Source: Bathynomus jamesi
Lineage: Eukaryota; Arthropoda; Malacostraca; Isopoda; Cirolanidae
NCBI GenBank assembly: GCA_023014485.1
Contig: JAJOZX010012224.1
Coordinates: 1-64,000, forward strand
Direction of reading: 5' to 3'
Length of the DNA stretch: 64,000 nucleotides
Each line of letters starts with the position of its first letter. The first letter of the stretch is position 1. Shown here piece by piece: positions 46,698 to 61,560 of this stretch. The notes below the pieces were generated by a model. It was not told the origin of the DNA and did no database searches. It worked only from the letters and a program-made list of their open reading frames with translations. The position numbers and the translations under genes are program-made.

Positions 46698-49600
46698 TTT
46701 GGCGACCCTACTACCAGGATTATAAGAAGATTTTAAGAAGAGGATTTTAACAAGAGGCCACTCTTTGGCCAAGATAGAAATTACCCTGCATCAGGATAAA
46801 ACCAGTTGACCGGCGTGTCACGACTTCTAGTTCGTAACATCCACCCTTGAACCGGTGTGTCACGACTCCAAGTTCTCCACGCCTAGTTTTCATCCAAGAA
46901 GAAGTAGCCAGGAAGAGGTCTTCAGGACACGTCTCTGAGGATTTCCCCATAGAAGAAATTGTTAAGTACAGAGTTGGTTTTTTTTAAGTAATTTGTAAAC
47001 ATTTGAAAAATCAGTATTATTAACAGTTAATATTTAGTATTGAGCCAGAATTTACAAGAAACACAGTGAACATTTCAGACACCAGTGATACATTTGCTTT
47101 TATTGAAACAGTAATTTTAACAGAGAGTTAATTGTAACAGAGAGTTAATTGTAACACAGAGTTAATTGTAACAGAGAGTTAATTGTAACAGAGAGTTAAT
47201 TGTAACACAGAGTTAATTGTAACACAGAGAGTCACAGAGAGTAAATTTCAAGAGAGTTAATTTAAAGAGAGTTAATTTCAAAGAGAGTTAATTTCAAGAG
47301 AGTTAATTTCAGAGAGTTAATTTCAAAGAGAGTTAATTTCAAAGAGAGTTAATTTCAAAGAGAGTTAATTTCAAAGAGAGTTAATTTCAGAGAGTTAATT
47401 TCAGTTATTTTCACTGTTATATTCAGTATAGAATAATTTTATTTTATGTATCAAACATAATAGTATCGTACCTTCGTGTACATTCGAGTGAAATGTTGTT
47501 TACATTTTATATTTTTGTTTGCAAATTTTTTTCAATTACTGAATTGAATTGACTTGCAAATTAAGAGAGAGAGAGTTTAGAGAGAGTTTATAGAGTTATA
47601 GAGTTACTTGAAGCAGTTTCAAGTTCCATTTTCAGTTTTCAGACAGTTTCAGTTGGTTGTAACCAAAAGGACAACCAAACCCCAGAGATTTATAAAGATA
47701 CTTGAAGTAGTTTTGAAGTCAGTTTTGAAGTCATTTTTTGAAGTCATTTTTGAAGTCATTTTTTGAAGTCAGTTTTTGAAGTCAGTCGGTTGCACCAAGA
47801 GAGTCAACCAAAACAGAGGTTAATCGTCTCCACTTGAATAGAGATCAAGTGCAGTCATTTTCCATTTTTAGTTAATTTCAAGTTAGACAGTTTAAGTATA
47901 GAGATACTTGATTGCATTTCAAGTAAGTCGGTTGCACCAAGAGGGTCAACCAAAACAGAGGTTAATCGTCTCCACTTGAATAGAGATCAAGTGCAGTCAT
48001 TTTCCATTTTCAGTTAGTTGCAAATCAGTTTTCAGTTTCAGAAGGTTGCATCCAAGAGGGACAACCGCCCCAGAGATTTCAGTTATATTCGAAGTCAGAG
48101 TTATATTCGAAGTCAGAGTTATATTCGAAGTCAGAGTTATATTCGAAGTCAGAGTTTTATTCGAAGTTAGAGTTTTATTTGAAGTTAGAGAGTTCAAGTC
48201 AAAGTTAGTTTTTAAGTCGAAGTTAGTTTTCAAGTCCCAAGTTTTCAATGCAGTCAATTGAATTCAACCTTTTTTTGTTGTTCAAGAGAATTTAATTGAA
48301 CCTTTTTTTTGTTGTAAAAGAGAATTAAATTCAACCTGAATTGACCCATTTGTGTCTTTAGTTTAACTTTTTTTTTGTTTAAAGGAAATTGACCGATTTG
48401 TCTTTTTCATGCCATTGTTACGTATATAAATATATAGTTATGTAATTCATTATTTGTAACCAAAATAGTTTTTACAATTGTTTGTAACGATTTTGGTAAT
48501 TATTGTAATGTATATGAGGAACATGCCGTCCCTCCGTTTGTTGAACTCTTTTAATTTTTTGTTCTAAGTAGTGTGACAAGCAATCTTTTAAAAAAAAAAA
48601 AAAAGAGCAAAGTGCTCACGAAAGATGTAATTATCAATTTCAGACTTATACCCCCCGCTTAGTCACTCAATTCCCCCGAATGTCGTACTCCAAACTTTGT
48701 TTTTTTATTTTATTTAAAAAAAAAAAAAAAACCAACCCCAGTTGAACCCAGTGTCAACCGGAGAAATGGTTCAACCATGGTTAATTCCTCTTTAGTACTA
48801 TGGAACATAACCTCCATTTATGTTAAGTTGTGTTTTTTATTTTTAAGAATACTACAGTATATGGCTATGAATTTTAGTAGTCGAAATTAATTGTGTCAAA
48901 ATTCAATTTTAAAACCGTGAGATCTACTTTCATTAACTGTAAGGTCCTCTAAGTTCGTTTTTTTTAATTACCTTATACGTGTAACTGATTAATTATGTAA
49001 AATCTATAATCCTAATTGAATTTTATTACTTTTGACACATTCGAATTCATTTACGTTCCGTCCCTCCAGTCACTTTTGCATTAAAACGCGTATGCAAACA
49101 TTATCATCATAATACATAATAATTATTGCTTACTTTATATAAATTCTCGCTCATGCATTTATACAGTTAATTTAACAATCCTCTCAGCTAATCTGTGTCT
49201 CGAAATTATAAAATACACACTTTGTACCCAATAAACATAAATACACATTTGACCACAGGTCTATACATCATCCACTACGTAATTCGATTTGTACCTACAA
49301 CAGTCAATAAAAATGCATGTATGCACACTATATATACTATATACATACAAACCTTATGCTAAAATCATTGAATATTCAGTTACTTGAACAATCCTATCAG
49401 CTAATCTGTCCCTCGAAATTGTAAAATACACACTTTGCACCTAATACACCCAAATACACACTAGACCACAGGTCTATACATCATCCATTACGTAATTCGA
49501 TTTTTTACCTACAATAGTCAATAAAAATTAGTTACGAATTGTACTATCATGGTAACCTTGAAAATCCATGAACTTTAAAATTTATAGTTTTCCCTTTTAC

Positions 49601-51061
49601 TCTATTCATTATGTACATAATTTTGCCCACAGAAAAATAAAAATTTTGTAAAAAAATTTTAACAATATCATTCTTTGTCTAGCTTAATTGTTTGTCTAAA
49701 ATTAAAGTATTAATCTTTGAATTCTTTTATATTATATAATAACTCACTTGTTCTGTATAAAACTTGTATTGTAAAAAAGAATGTCGTCACCTAACTTGAA
49801 TTACTTACGATGTTATTTTCTCAATTGTATTATATTGTATTATATTATTGTATTAATACCATTTTAGGGGGGGAAATACTGTAAAAAGTGAACAATGAAC
49901 AATTCCTACACCATCATTATATGGATTCATTGTCTTCATGCAGAACTTATGTTCGTATAGTTTTTTATGTTGAATGTTCATTTTTACATAAGAAACCAAA
50001 ATCGCCTAAGCGAGTTTTGGATAGAATTTCGATTTATACTTCTTTATTCATTACTGTATTTCCCTAATTCATCTTTTCTAATAATGACTTATACACTATG
50101 ACGTCATAAAATAACTTTATTCTCTTTACGTTTCCCATACTTTGTACACTGAATCACGTTCTTAGTATTTGGACATCTTCCGTATTCAATGTATGGTAAA
50201 TTCTTTAGTAATAAGGTTGTGGTGTTATGTAGTATAAACATTATTATTCAACCATACTCATTATTCAACCATACTCATTCTTACGTCCATACCTTATCTT
50301 GATCATTATCCTATATAAATTTTATTAAATATTCATTTTTACTCGTGTCAATCTATGAAACGCAAAACTTTTGCCTTCGTTCGAAAACGTTCAAATACGT
50401 TCTCGTATTATATTTTTTTCATTTTTATTTTTAAGTGCGTTCACCCCTCAAGATATTCAAAAATGCTGAGGTTAAGTGATCGAATTCCGCTGACTGGCAG
50501 ATTCGAGCGCCTCAAAGATAAAATACCTCCGTTCGCTCTGATTTCAAATTCATAACATATTATAGCATATTATTTCGTAAATAAATTATCTCGTAAGTGC
50601 CATGTACGTTGTATTATATTTCTAAACATCTTAATTGTCTATTAATATGAAACACTGTAAAAACAAAACAAAGTTATAGTAACTGTTTAATTGTAATTAA
50701 CTGTAATACTTTAATTTAATATAACGTAATGTACTTTAATGAAACTGTAATTAATAATAACTTGTAATGTACTTCAATGAAACTGTAATTAAATGTAATG
50801 ATTTAATTTATAATGTAAGAATGTACTTTAATAGAACTGTAATGAACAATCATAAGCGAATGTGAAGTAATCCATAATTGTAATCGTAATTGTAATGAAC
50901 CAAAATTAATACGTACTCAGTCGTGTACGTACTTAATTTGTACTTATGTGTACTATTACGAAATTATATCGCCTTCATAAATGTAGACTCGGCGAAAAAT
51001 ACAAATTAGTTTTTATTTTTATTTTTTTTAGTTGAAATCTTTCAAACCATCTGATCATGTG
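46053..51061 (+). repeat. Repeat unit 10
   Basis: Complete unit without hAT, 5009 bp. Minisatellite (47119-47409) and 18-bp array (48081-48189, 4+2) match unit 7 closely, three units upstream. Three extra bases (a GAG) mark one minisatellite spacer relative to unit 7. No recognisable gene. Confidence 0.97.
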
Positions 51062-51706
51062 TTTAAAAAGGGGGGAAATTTAACCTTCAACTGTCCTCCC
51101 CCAAAACATTTAAGTTTATATTATACATGTACTTGTAAAATTACAGCACTTCTTCATTAGACTTCTTGATATTTGCACTTCAGATTAGCACTTCATTAGG
51201 ACTCCTTTGTTAGCAGCCTCGCTGCGGGGAGGGGGCAGAGGCCCCTTGCCTTCTTAATATTTTTAGATTCCGGCCTGAGCCATGGTCGAAAGAGGTCGAA
51301 CCTCTACCCCTGTAAATTTAGAGCAGTACCTGTATATTTTTAAGAAGTAAACCACAGTAAAAGAAGTTTTTATCTTTTTCCTTCGAGCCTTGTTCTCTTC
51401 AGGAACTCAGTCAGTTAAGTCGACAAGTTATAAAAGAAAAGTCGATAATTTTAGTATCAGAGAAAGTATCAGAGTATTATAAAAAGAGAAGAATTAAAAA
51501 TTGGCGACCCTTTGCCCAAATTAAGAGACAACCCAAGCACCATAGAAGATATTGGCATAACAGTCTGGCGAGTCTGTAGCCAAGAGTTTAACAGAGTGGC
51601 GACCGAAAAGAATTAGAATGTTATAGAAGAAATATCCGTTGTTTGCCTCCTAACTAGAACCCCCGTCGATCCGAACCGACTCAGGGCCATAAAAGGGGGG
51701 TTAACA
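49880..51706 (+). mobile_element. LTR-like segment, copy 10
   Basis: 1827 bp. TATA box at 50312, AATAAA at 50580, next TGGCGACC at 51709. Confidence 0.5.
50355..50555 (+). CDS. Invariant 66-codon open frame, unit 10
   Basis: Same predicted peptide; TATA box at 50312. Confidence 0.25.
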   Translation: MKRKTFAFVRKRSNTFSYYIFFIFIFKCVHPSRYSKMLRLSDRIPLTGRFERLKDKIPPFALISNS

Positions 51707-54700
51707 TTTGGCGACCCTACTACCAGGATTATAAGAAGATTTTAAGAAGAGGATTTTAACAAGAGGCCACTCTTTGGCCAAGATAGAAATTACCCTGCAT
51801 CAGGATAAAACCAGTTGACCGGCGTGTCACGACTTCTAGTTCGTAACATCCACCCTTGAACCGGTGTGTCACGACTCCAAGTTCTCCACGCCTAGTTTTC
51901 ATCCAAGAAGAAGTAGCCAGGAAGAGGTCTTCAGGACACGTCTCTGAGGATTTCCCCATAGAAGAAATTGTTAAGTACAGAGTTGGTTTTTTTAAGTAAT
52001 TTGTAAACATTTGAAAAATCAGTATTATTAACAGTTAATATTTAGTATTGAGCCAGAATTTACAAGAAACACAGTGAACATTTCAGACACCAGTGATACA
52101 TTTGCTTTTATTGAAACAGTAATTTTAACAGAGAGTTAATTGTAACAGAGAGTTAATTGTAACACAGAGTTAATTGTAACAGAGAGTTAATTGTAACAGA
52201 GTTAATTGTAACACAGAGTTAATTGTAACAAGAGAGTCAAGAGAGTTAATTTCAAAGAGAGTTAATTTCAAAGAGAGTTAATTTCAAAGAGAGTTAATTT
52301 CAAAGAGAGTTAATTTCAGAGAGTTAATTTCAGAGTTATTTTCACTGTTATATTCAGTATAGAATAATTTTATTTTATGTATCAAACATAATAGTATCGT
52401 ACCTTCGTGTACATTCGAGTGAAATGTTGTTTACATTTTATATTTTTGTTTGCAAATTTTTTTCAATTACTGAATTGAATTGACTTGCAAATTAAGAGAG
52501 AGAGAGTTTAGAGAGAGTTTATAGAGTTATAGAGTTACTTGAAGCAGTTTCAAGTTCCATTTTCAGTTTTCAGACAGTTTCAGTTGGTTGTAACCAAAAG
52601 CGACAACCAAACCCCAGAGATTTATAAAGATACTTGAAGTAGTTTTGAAGTCAGTTTTGAAGTCATTTTTTGAAGTCATTTTTGAAGTCATTTTTTGAAG
52701 TCAGTTTTTGAAGTCAGTCGGTTGCACCAAGAGAGTCAACCAAAACAGAGGTTAATCGTCTCCACTTGAATAGAGATCAAGTGCAGTCATTTTCCATTTT
52801 TAGTTAATTTCAAGTTAGACAGTTTAAGTATAGAGATACTTGATTGCATTTCAAGTAAGTCGGTTGCACCAAGAGGGTCAACCAAAACAGAGGTTAATCG
52901 TCTCCACTTGAATAGAGATCAAGTGCAGTCATTTTCCATTTTCAGTTAGTTGCAAATCAGTTTTCAGTTTCAGAAGGTTGCATCCAAGAGGGACAACCGC
53001 CCCAGAGATTTAGTTATATTCGAAGTCAGAGTTATATTCGAAGTCAGAGTTATATTCGAAGTCAGAGTTATATTCGAAGTCAGAGTTTTATTCGAAGTTA
53101 GAGTTTTATTTGAAGTTAGAGAGTTCAAGTCAAAGTTAGTTTTTAAGTCGAAGTTAGTTTTCAAGTCCCAAGTTTTCAATGCAGTCAATTGAATTCAACC
53201 TTTTTTTGTTGTTCAAGAGAATTTAATTGAACCTTTTTTTTGTTGTAAAAGAGAATTAAATTCAACCTGAATTGACCCATTTGTGTCTTTAGTTTAACTT
53301 TTTTTTTGTTTAAAGGAAATTGACCGATTTGTCTTTTTCATGCCATTGTTACGTATATAAATATATAGTTATGTAATTCATTATTTGTAACCAAAATAGT
53401 TTTTACAATTGTTTGTAACGATTTTGGTAATTATTGTAATGTATATGAGGAACATGCCGTCCCTCCGTTTGTTGAACTCTTTTAATTTTTTGTTCTAAGT
53501 AGTGTGACAAGCAATCTTTTTAAAAAAAAAAAAAAAGAGCAAAGTGCTCACGAAAGATGTAATTATCAATTTCAGACTTATACCCCCCGCTTAGTCACTC
53601 AATTCCCCCGAATGTCGTACTCCAAACTTTGTTTTTTTATTTTATTTAAAAAAAAAAAAAAAAACCAACCCCAGTTGAACCCAGTGTCAACCGGAGAAAT
53701 GGTTCAACCATGGTTAATTCCTCTTTAGTACTATGGAACATAACCTCCATTTATGTTAAGTTGTGTTTTTATTTTTAAGAATACTACAGTATATGGCTAT
53801 GAATTTTAGTAGTCGAAATTAATTGTGTCAAAATTCAATTTTAAAACCGTGAGATCTACTTTCATTAACTGTAAGGTCCTCTAAGTTCGTTTTTTTTAAT
53901 TACCTTATACGTGTAACTGATTAATTATGTAAAATCTATAATCCTAATTGAATTTTATTACTTTTGACACATTCGAATTCATTTACGTTCCGTCCCTCCA
54001 GTCACTTTTGCATTAAAACGCGTATGCAAACATTATCATCATAATACATAATAATTATTGCTTACTTTATATAAATTCTCGCTCATGCATTTATACAGTT
54101 AATTTAACAATCCTCTCAGCTAATCTGTGTCTCGAAATTATAAAATACACACTTTGTACCCAATAAACATAAATACACATTTGACCACAGGTCTATACAT
54201 CATCCACTACGTAATTCGATTTGTACCTACAACAGTCAATAAAAATGCATGTATGCACACTATATATACTATATACATACAAACCTTATGCTAAAATCAT
54301 TGAATATTCAGTTACTTGAACAATCCTATCAGCTAATCTGTCCCTCGAAATTGTAAAATACACACTTTGCACCTAATACACCCAAATACACACTAGACCA
54401 CAGGTCTATACATCATCCATTACGTAATTCGATTTTTTACCTACAATAGTCAATAAAAATTAGTTACGAATTGTACTATCATGGTAACCTTGAAAATCCA
54501 TGAACTTTAAAATTTATAGTTTTCCCTTTTACTCTATTCATTATGTACATAATTTTGCCCACAGAAAAATAAAAATTTTGTAAAAAAATTTTAACAATAT
54601 CATTCTTTGTCTAGCTTAATTGTTTGTCTAAAATTAAAGTATTAATCTTTGAATTCTTTTATATTATATAATAACTCACTTGTTCTGTATAAAACTTGTA

Positions 54701-55994
54701 TTGTAAAAAAGAATGTCGTCACCTAACTTGAATTACTTACGATGTTATTTTCTCAATTGTATTATATTGTATTATATTATTGTATTAATACCATTTTAGG
54801 GGGGGAAATACTGTAAAAAGTGAACAATGAACAATTCCTACACCATCATTATATGGATTCATTGTCTTCATGCAGAACTTATGTTCGTATAGTTTTTTAT
54901 GTTGAATGTTCATTTTTACATAAGAAACAAAATCGCCTAAGCGAGGTGTTTGGATAGAATTTCGATTTATACTTCTTTATTCATTACTGTATTTCCCTAA
55001 TTCATCTTTTCTAATAATGACTTATACACTATGACGTCATAAAATAACTTTATTCTCTTTACGTTTCCCATACTTTGTACACTGAATCACGTTCTTAGTA
55101 TTTGGACATCTTCCGTATTCAATGTATGGTAAATTCTTTAGTAATAAGGTTGTGGTGTTATGTAGTATAAACATTATTATTCAACCATACTCATTATTCA
55201 ACCATACTCATTCTTACGTCCATACCTTATCTTGATCATTATCCTATATAAATTTTATTAAATATTCATTTTTACTCGTGTCAATCTATGAAACGCAAAA
55301 CTTTTGCCTTCGTTCGAAAACGTTCAAATACGTTCTCGTATTATATTTTTTTCATTTTTATTTTTAAGTGCGTTCACCCCTCAAGATATTCAAAAATGCT
55401 GAGGTTAAGTGATCGAATTCCGCTGACTGGCAGATTCGAGCGCCTCAAAGATAAAATACCTCCGTTCGCTCTGATTTCAAATTCATAACATATTATAGCA
55501 TATTATTTCGTAAATAAATTATCTCGTAAGTGCCATGTGCGTTGTATTATATTTCTAAACATCTTAATTGTCTATTAATATGAAACACTGTAAAAACAAA
55601 ACAAAGTTATAGTAACTGTTTAATTGTAATTAACTGTAATACTTTAATTTAATATAACGTAATGTACTTTAATGAAACTGTAATTAATAATAACTTGTAA
55701 TGTACTTCAATGAAACTGTAATTAAATGTAATGATTTAATTTATAATGTAAGAATGTACTTTAATAGAACTGTAATGAACAATCATAAGCGAATGTGAAG
55801 TAATCCATAATTGTAATCGTAATTGTAATGAACCAAAATTAATACGTACTCAGTCGTGTACGTACTTAATTTGTACTTATGTGTACTATTACGAAATTAT
55901 ATCGCCTTCATAAATGTAGACTCGGCGAAAAATACAAATTAGTTTTTATTTTTATTTTTTTTAGTTGAAATCTTTCAAACCATCTGATCATGTG
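51062..55994 (+). repeat. Repeat unit 11
   Basis: Complete unit without hAT. The minisatellite (52128-52339) lacks the usual TCACAGAGAGTAAATT spacer and reads AAGAGAGTCAAGAG. 18-bp array 53012-53121, 4+2 copies with the GATTTAG opening of units 2 and 8. It shares GTGCGTTG (55538) with unit 6. Near 54929 one C of AAACCAAAATCG is lost, and GCGAGGTGTTTGG replaces GCGAGTGTTTGG. Confidence 0.97.
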
Positions 55995-56639
55995 TTTAAA
56001 AAGGGGGGAAATTTAACCTTCAACTGTCCTCCCCCAAAACATTTAAGTTTATATTATACATGTACTTGTAAAATTACAGCACTTCTTCATTAGACTTCTT
56101 GATATTTGCACTTCAGATTAGCACTTCATTAGGACTCCTTTGTTAGCAGCCTCGCTGCGGGGAGGGGGCAGAGGCCCCTTGCCTTCTTAATATTTTTAGA
56201 TTCCGGCCTGAGCCATGGTCGAAAGAGGTCGAACCTCTACCCCTGTAAATTTAGAGCAGTACCTGTATATTTTTAAGAAGTAAACCACAGTAAAAGAAGT
56301 TTTTATCTTTTTCCTTCGAGCCTTGTTCTCTTCAGGAACTCAGTCAGTTAAGTCGACAAGTTATAAAAGAAAAGTCGATAATTTTAGTATCAGAGAAAGT
56401 ATCAGAGTATTATAAAAAGAGAAGAATTAAAAATTGGCGACCCTTTGCCCAAATTAAGAGACAACCCAAGCACCATAGAAGATATTGGCATAACAGTCTG
56501 GCGAGTCTGTAGCCAAGAGTTTAACAGAGTGGCGACCGAAAAGAATTAGAATGTTATAGAAGAAATATCCGTTGTTTGCCTCCTAACTAGAACCCCCGTC
56601 GATCCGAACCGACTCAGGGCCATAAAAGGGGGGTTAACA
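54812..56639 (+). mobile_element. LTR-like segment, copy 11
   Basis: 1828 bp. TATA box at 55245, AATAAA at 55513, next TGGCGACC at 56642. It shares GTGCGTTG (55538) with copy 6. Confidence 0.5.
55288..55488 (+). CDS. Invariant 66-codon open frame, unit 11
   Basis: Same predicted peptide; TATA box at 55245. Confidence 0.25.
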   Translation: MKRKTFAFVRKRSNTFSYYIFFIFIFKCVHPSRYSKMLRLSDRIPLTGRFERLKDKIPPFALISNS

Positions 56640-59600
56640 TTTGGCGACCCTACTACCAGGATTATAAGAAGATTTTAAGAAGAGGATTTTAACAAGAGGC
56701 CACTCTTTGGCCAAGATAGAAATTACCCTGCATCAGGATAAAACCAGTTGACCGGCGTGTCACGACTTCTAGTTCGTAACATCCACCCTTGAACCGGTGT
56801 GTCACGACTCCAAGTTCTCCACGCCTAGTTTTCATCCAAGAAGAAGTAGCCAGGAAGAGGTCTTCAGGACACGTCTCTGAGGATTTCCCCATAGAAGAAA
56901 TTGTTAAGTACAGAGTTGTTTTTTTTAAGTAATTTGTAAACATTTGAAAAATCAGTATTATTAACAGTTAATATTTAGTATTGAGCCAGAATTTACAAGA
57001 AACACAGTGAACATTTCAGACACCAGTGATACATTTGCTTTTATTGAAACAGTAATTTTAACAGAGAGTTAATTGTAACAGAGAGTTAATTGTAACACAG
57101 AGTTAATTGTAACAGAGAGTTAATTGTAACAGAGTTAATTGTAAACAGAGAGTCACAGAGAGTAATTTCAAGAGAGTTAATTTCAAAGAGAGTTAATTTC
57201 AAAGAGAGTTAATTTCAAAGAGAGTTAATTTCAAAGAGAGTTAATTTCAAAGAGAGTTAATTTCAGAGAGTTAATTTCAGAGTTATTTTCACTGTTATAT
57301 TCAGTATAGAATAATTTTATTTTATGTATCAAACATAATAGTATCGTACCTTCGTGTACATTCGAGTGAAATGTTGTTTACATTTTATATTTTTGTTTGC
57401 AAATTTTTTTCAATTACTGAATTGAATTGACTTGCAAATTAAGAGAGAGAGAGTTTAGAGAGAGTTTATAGAGTTATAGAGTTACTTGAAGCAGTTTCAA
57501 GTTCCATTTTCAGTTTTCAGACAGTTTCAGTTGGTTGTAACCAAAAGCGACAACCAAACCCCAGAGATTTATAAAGATACTTGAAGTAGTTTTGAAGTCA
57601 GTTTTGAAGTCATTTTTTGAAGTCATTTTTGAAGTCATTTTTTGAAGTCAGTTTTTGAAGTCAGTCGGTTGCACCAAGAGAGTCAACCAAAACAGAGGTT
57701 AATCGTCTCCACTTGAATAGAGATCAAGTGCAGTCATTTTCCATTTTTAGTTAATTTCAAGTTAGACAGTTTAAGTATAGAGATACTTGATTGCATTTCA
57801 AGTAAGTCGGTTGCACCAAGAGGGTCAACCAAAACAGAGGTTAATCGTCTCCACTTGAATAGAGATCAAGTGCAGTCATTTTCCATTTTCAGTTAGTTGC
57901 AAATCAGTTTTCAGTTTCAGAAGGTTGCATCCAAGAGGGACAACCGCCCCAGAGATTTCAGTTATATTCGAAGTCAGAGTTATATTCGAAGTCAGAGTTA
58001 TATTCGAAGTCAGAGTTTTATTCGAAGTTAGAGTTTTATTTGAAGTTAGAGAGTTCAAGTCAAAGTTAGTTTTTAAGTCGAAGTTAGTTTTCAAGTCCCA
58101 AGTTTTCAATGCAGTCAATTGAATTCAACCTTTTTTTGTTGTTCAAGAGAATTTAATTGAACCTTTTTTTTGTTGTAAAAGAGAATTAAATTCAACCTGA
58201 ATTGACCCATTTGTGTCTTTAGTTTAACTTTTTTTTTGTTTAAAGGAAATTGACCGATTTGTCTTTTTCATGCCATTGTTACGTATATAAATATATAGTT
58301 ATGTAATTCATTATTTGTAACCAAAATAGTTTTTACAATTGTTTGTAACGATTTTGGTAATTATTGTAATGTATATGAGGAACATGCCGTCCCTCCGTTT
58401 GTTGAACTCTTTTAATTTTTTGTTCTAAGTAGTGTGACAAGCAATCTTTTTAAAAAAAAAAAAAGAGCAAAGTGCTCACGAAAGATGTAATTATCAATTT
58501 CAGACTTATACCCCCCGCTTAGTCACTCAATTCCCCCGAATGTCGTACTCCAAACTTTGTTTTTTTATTTTATTTAAAAAAAAAAAAAAAAAACCCCAGT
58601 TGAACCCAGTGTCAACCGGAGAAATGGTTCAACCATGGTTAATTCCTCTTTAGTACTATGGAACATAACCTCCATTTATGTTAAGTTGTGTTTTTTATTT
58701 TTAAGAATACTACAGTATATGGCTATGAATTTTAGTAGTCGAAATTAATTGTGTCAAAATTCAATTTTAAAACCGTGAGATCTACTTTCATTAACTGTAA
58801 GGTCCTCTAAGTTCGTTTTTTTTAATTACCTTATACGTGTAACTGATTAATTATGTAAAATCTATAATCCTAATTGAATTTTATTACTTTTGACACATTC
58901 GAATTCATTTACGTTCCGTCCCTCCAGTCACTTTTGCATTAAAACGCGTATGCAAACATTATCATCATAATACATAATAATTATTGCTTACTTTATATAA
59001 ATTCTCGCTCATGCATTTATACAGTTAATTTAACAATCCTCTCAGCTAATCTGTGTCTCGAAATTATAAAATACACACTTTGTACCCAATAAACATAAAT
59101 ACACATTTGACCACAGGTCTATACATCATCCACTACGTAATTCGATTTGTACCTACAACAGTCAATAAAAATGCATGTATGCACACTATATATACTATAT
59201 ACATACAAACCTTATGCTAAAATCATTGAATATTCAGTTACTTGAACAATCCTATCAGCTAATCTGTCCCTCGAAATTGTAAAATACACACTTTGCACCT
59301 AATACACCCAAATACACACTAGACCACAGGTCTATACATCATCCATTACGTAATTCGATTTTTTACCTACAATAGTCAATAAAAATTAGTTACGAATTGT
59401 ACTATCATGGTAACCTTGAAAATCCATGAACTTTAAAATTTATAGTTTTCCCTTTTACTCTATTCATTATGTACATAATTTTGCCCACAGAAAAATAAAA
59501 ATTTTGTAAAAAAATTTAACAATATCATTCTTTGTCTAGCTTAATTGTTTGTCTAAAATTAAAGTATTAATCTTTGAATTCTTTTATATTATATAATAAC

Positions 59601-60916
59601 TCACTTGTTCTGTATAAAACTTGTATTGTAAAAAAGAATGTCGTCACCTAACTTGAATTACTTACGATGTTATTTTCTCAATTGTATTATATTGTATTAT
59701 ATTATTGTATTAATACCATTTTAGGGGGGGAAATACTGTAAAAAGTGAACAATGAACAATTCCTACACCATCATTATATGGATTCATTGTCTTCATGCAG
59801 AACTTATGTTCGTATAGTTTTTTATGTTGAATGTTCATTTTTACATAAGAAACCAAAATCGCCTAAGCGAGTTTTGGATAGAATTTCGATTTATACTTCT
59901 TTATTCATTACTGTATTTCCCTAATTCATCTTTTCTAATAATGACTTATACACTGACGTCATAAAATAACTTTATTCTCTTTACGTTTCCCATACTTTGT
60001 ACACTGAATCACGTTCTTAGTATTTGGACATCTTCCGTATTCAATGTATGGTAAATTCTTTAGTAATAAGGTTGTGGTGTTATGTAGTATAAACATTATT
60101 ATTCAACCATACTCATTATTCAACCATACTCATTCTTACGTCCATACCTTATCTTGATCATTATCCTATATAAATTTTATTAAATATTCATTTTTACTCG
60201 TGTCAATCTATGAAACGCAAAACTTTTGCCTTCGTTCGAAAACGTTCAAATACGTTCTCGTATTATATTTTTTTCATTTTTATTTTTAAGTGCGTTCACC
60301 CCTCAAGATATTCAAAAATGCTGAGGTTAAGTGATCGAATTCCGCTGACTGGCAGATTCGAGCGCCTCAAAGATAAAATACCTCCGTTCGCTCTGATTTC
60401 AAATTCATAACATATTATAGCATATTATTTCGTAAATAAATTATCTCGTAAGTGCCATGTACGTTGTATTATATTTCTAAACATCTTAATTGTCTATTAA
60501 TATGAAACACTGTAAAAACAAAACAAAGTTATAGTAACTGTTTAATTGTAATTAACTGTAATACTTTAATTTAATATAACGTAATGTACTTTAATGAAAC
60601 TGTAATTAATAATAACTTGTAATGTACTTCAATGAAACTGTAATTAAATGTAATGATTTAATTTATAATGTAAGAATGTACTTTAATAGAACTGTAATGA
60701 ACAATCATAAGCGAATGTGAAGTAATCCATAATTGTAATCGTAATTGTAATGAACCAAAATTAATACGTACTCAGTCGTGTACGTACTTAATTTGTACTT
60801 ATGTGTACTATTACGAAATTATATCGCCTTCATAAATGTAGACTCGGCGAAAAATACAAATTAGTTTTTATTTTTATTTTTTTTAGTTGAAATCTTTCAA
60901 ACCATCTGATCATGTG
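55995..60916 (+). repeat. Repeat unit 12
   Basis: Complete unit without hAT. Minisatellite 57061-57288; 18-bp array 57961-58050 (3+2). CACTATGACGTC is shortened to CACTGACGTC near 59952. The second A-tract runs directly into AACCCCAG, losing the usual CCAA. No recognisable gene. Confidence 0.97.
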
Positions 60917-61560
60917 TTTAAAAAGGGGGGAAATTTAACCTTCAACTGTCCTCCCCCAAAACATTTAAGTTTATATTATACATGTACTTGTAAAATTACA
61001 GCACTTCTTCATTAGACTTCTTGATATTTGCACTTCAGATTAGCACTTCATTAGGACTCCTTTGTTAGCAGCCTCGCTGCGGGGAGGGGGCAGAGGCCCC
61101 TTGCCTTCTTAATATTTTTAGATTCCGGCCTGAGCCATGGTCGAAAGAGGTCGAACCTCTACCCTGTAAATTTAGAGCAGTACCTGTATATTTTTAAGAA
61201 GTAAACCACAGTAAAAGAAGTTTTTATCTTTTTCCTTCGAGCCTTGTTCTCTTCAGGAACTCAGTCAGTTAAGTCGACAAGTTATAAAAGAAAAGTCGAT
61301 AATTTTAGTATCAGAGAAAGTATCAGAGTATTATAAAAAGAGAAGAATTAAAAATTGGCGACCCTTTGCCCAAATTAAGAGACAACCCAAGCACCATAGA
61401 AGATATTGGCATAACAGTCTGGCGAGTCTGTAGCCAAGAGTTTAACAGAGTGGCGACCGAAAAGAATTAGAATGTTATAGAAGAAATATCCGTTGTTTGC
61501 CTCCTAACTAGAACCCCCGTCGATCCGAACCGACTCAGGGCCATAAAAGGGGGGTTAACA
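59737..61560 (+). mobile_element. LTR-like segment, copy 12
   Basis: 1824 bp. TATA box at 60167, AATAAA at 60435, next TGGCGACC at 61563. The last complete LTR-like segment in the window. Confidence 0.5.
60210..60410 (+). CDS. Invariant 66-codon open frame, unit 12
   Basis: Same predicted peptide; TATA box at 60167. Last occurrence in the window, since unit 13 is cut before this region. Confidence 0.25.
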   Translation: MKRKTFAFVRKRSNTFSYYIFFIFIFKCVHPSRYSKMLRLSDRIPLTGRFERLKDKIPPFALISNS

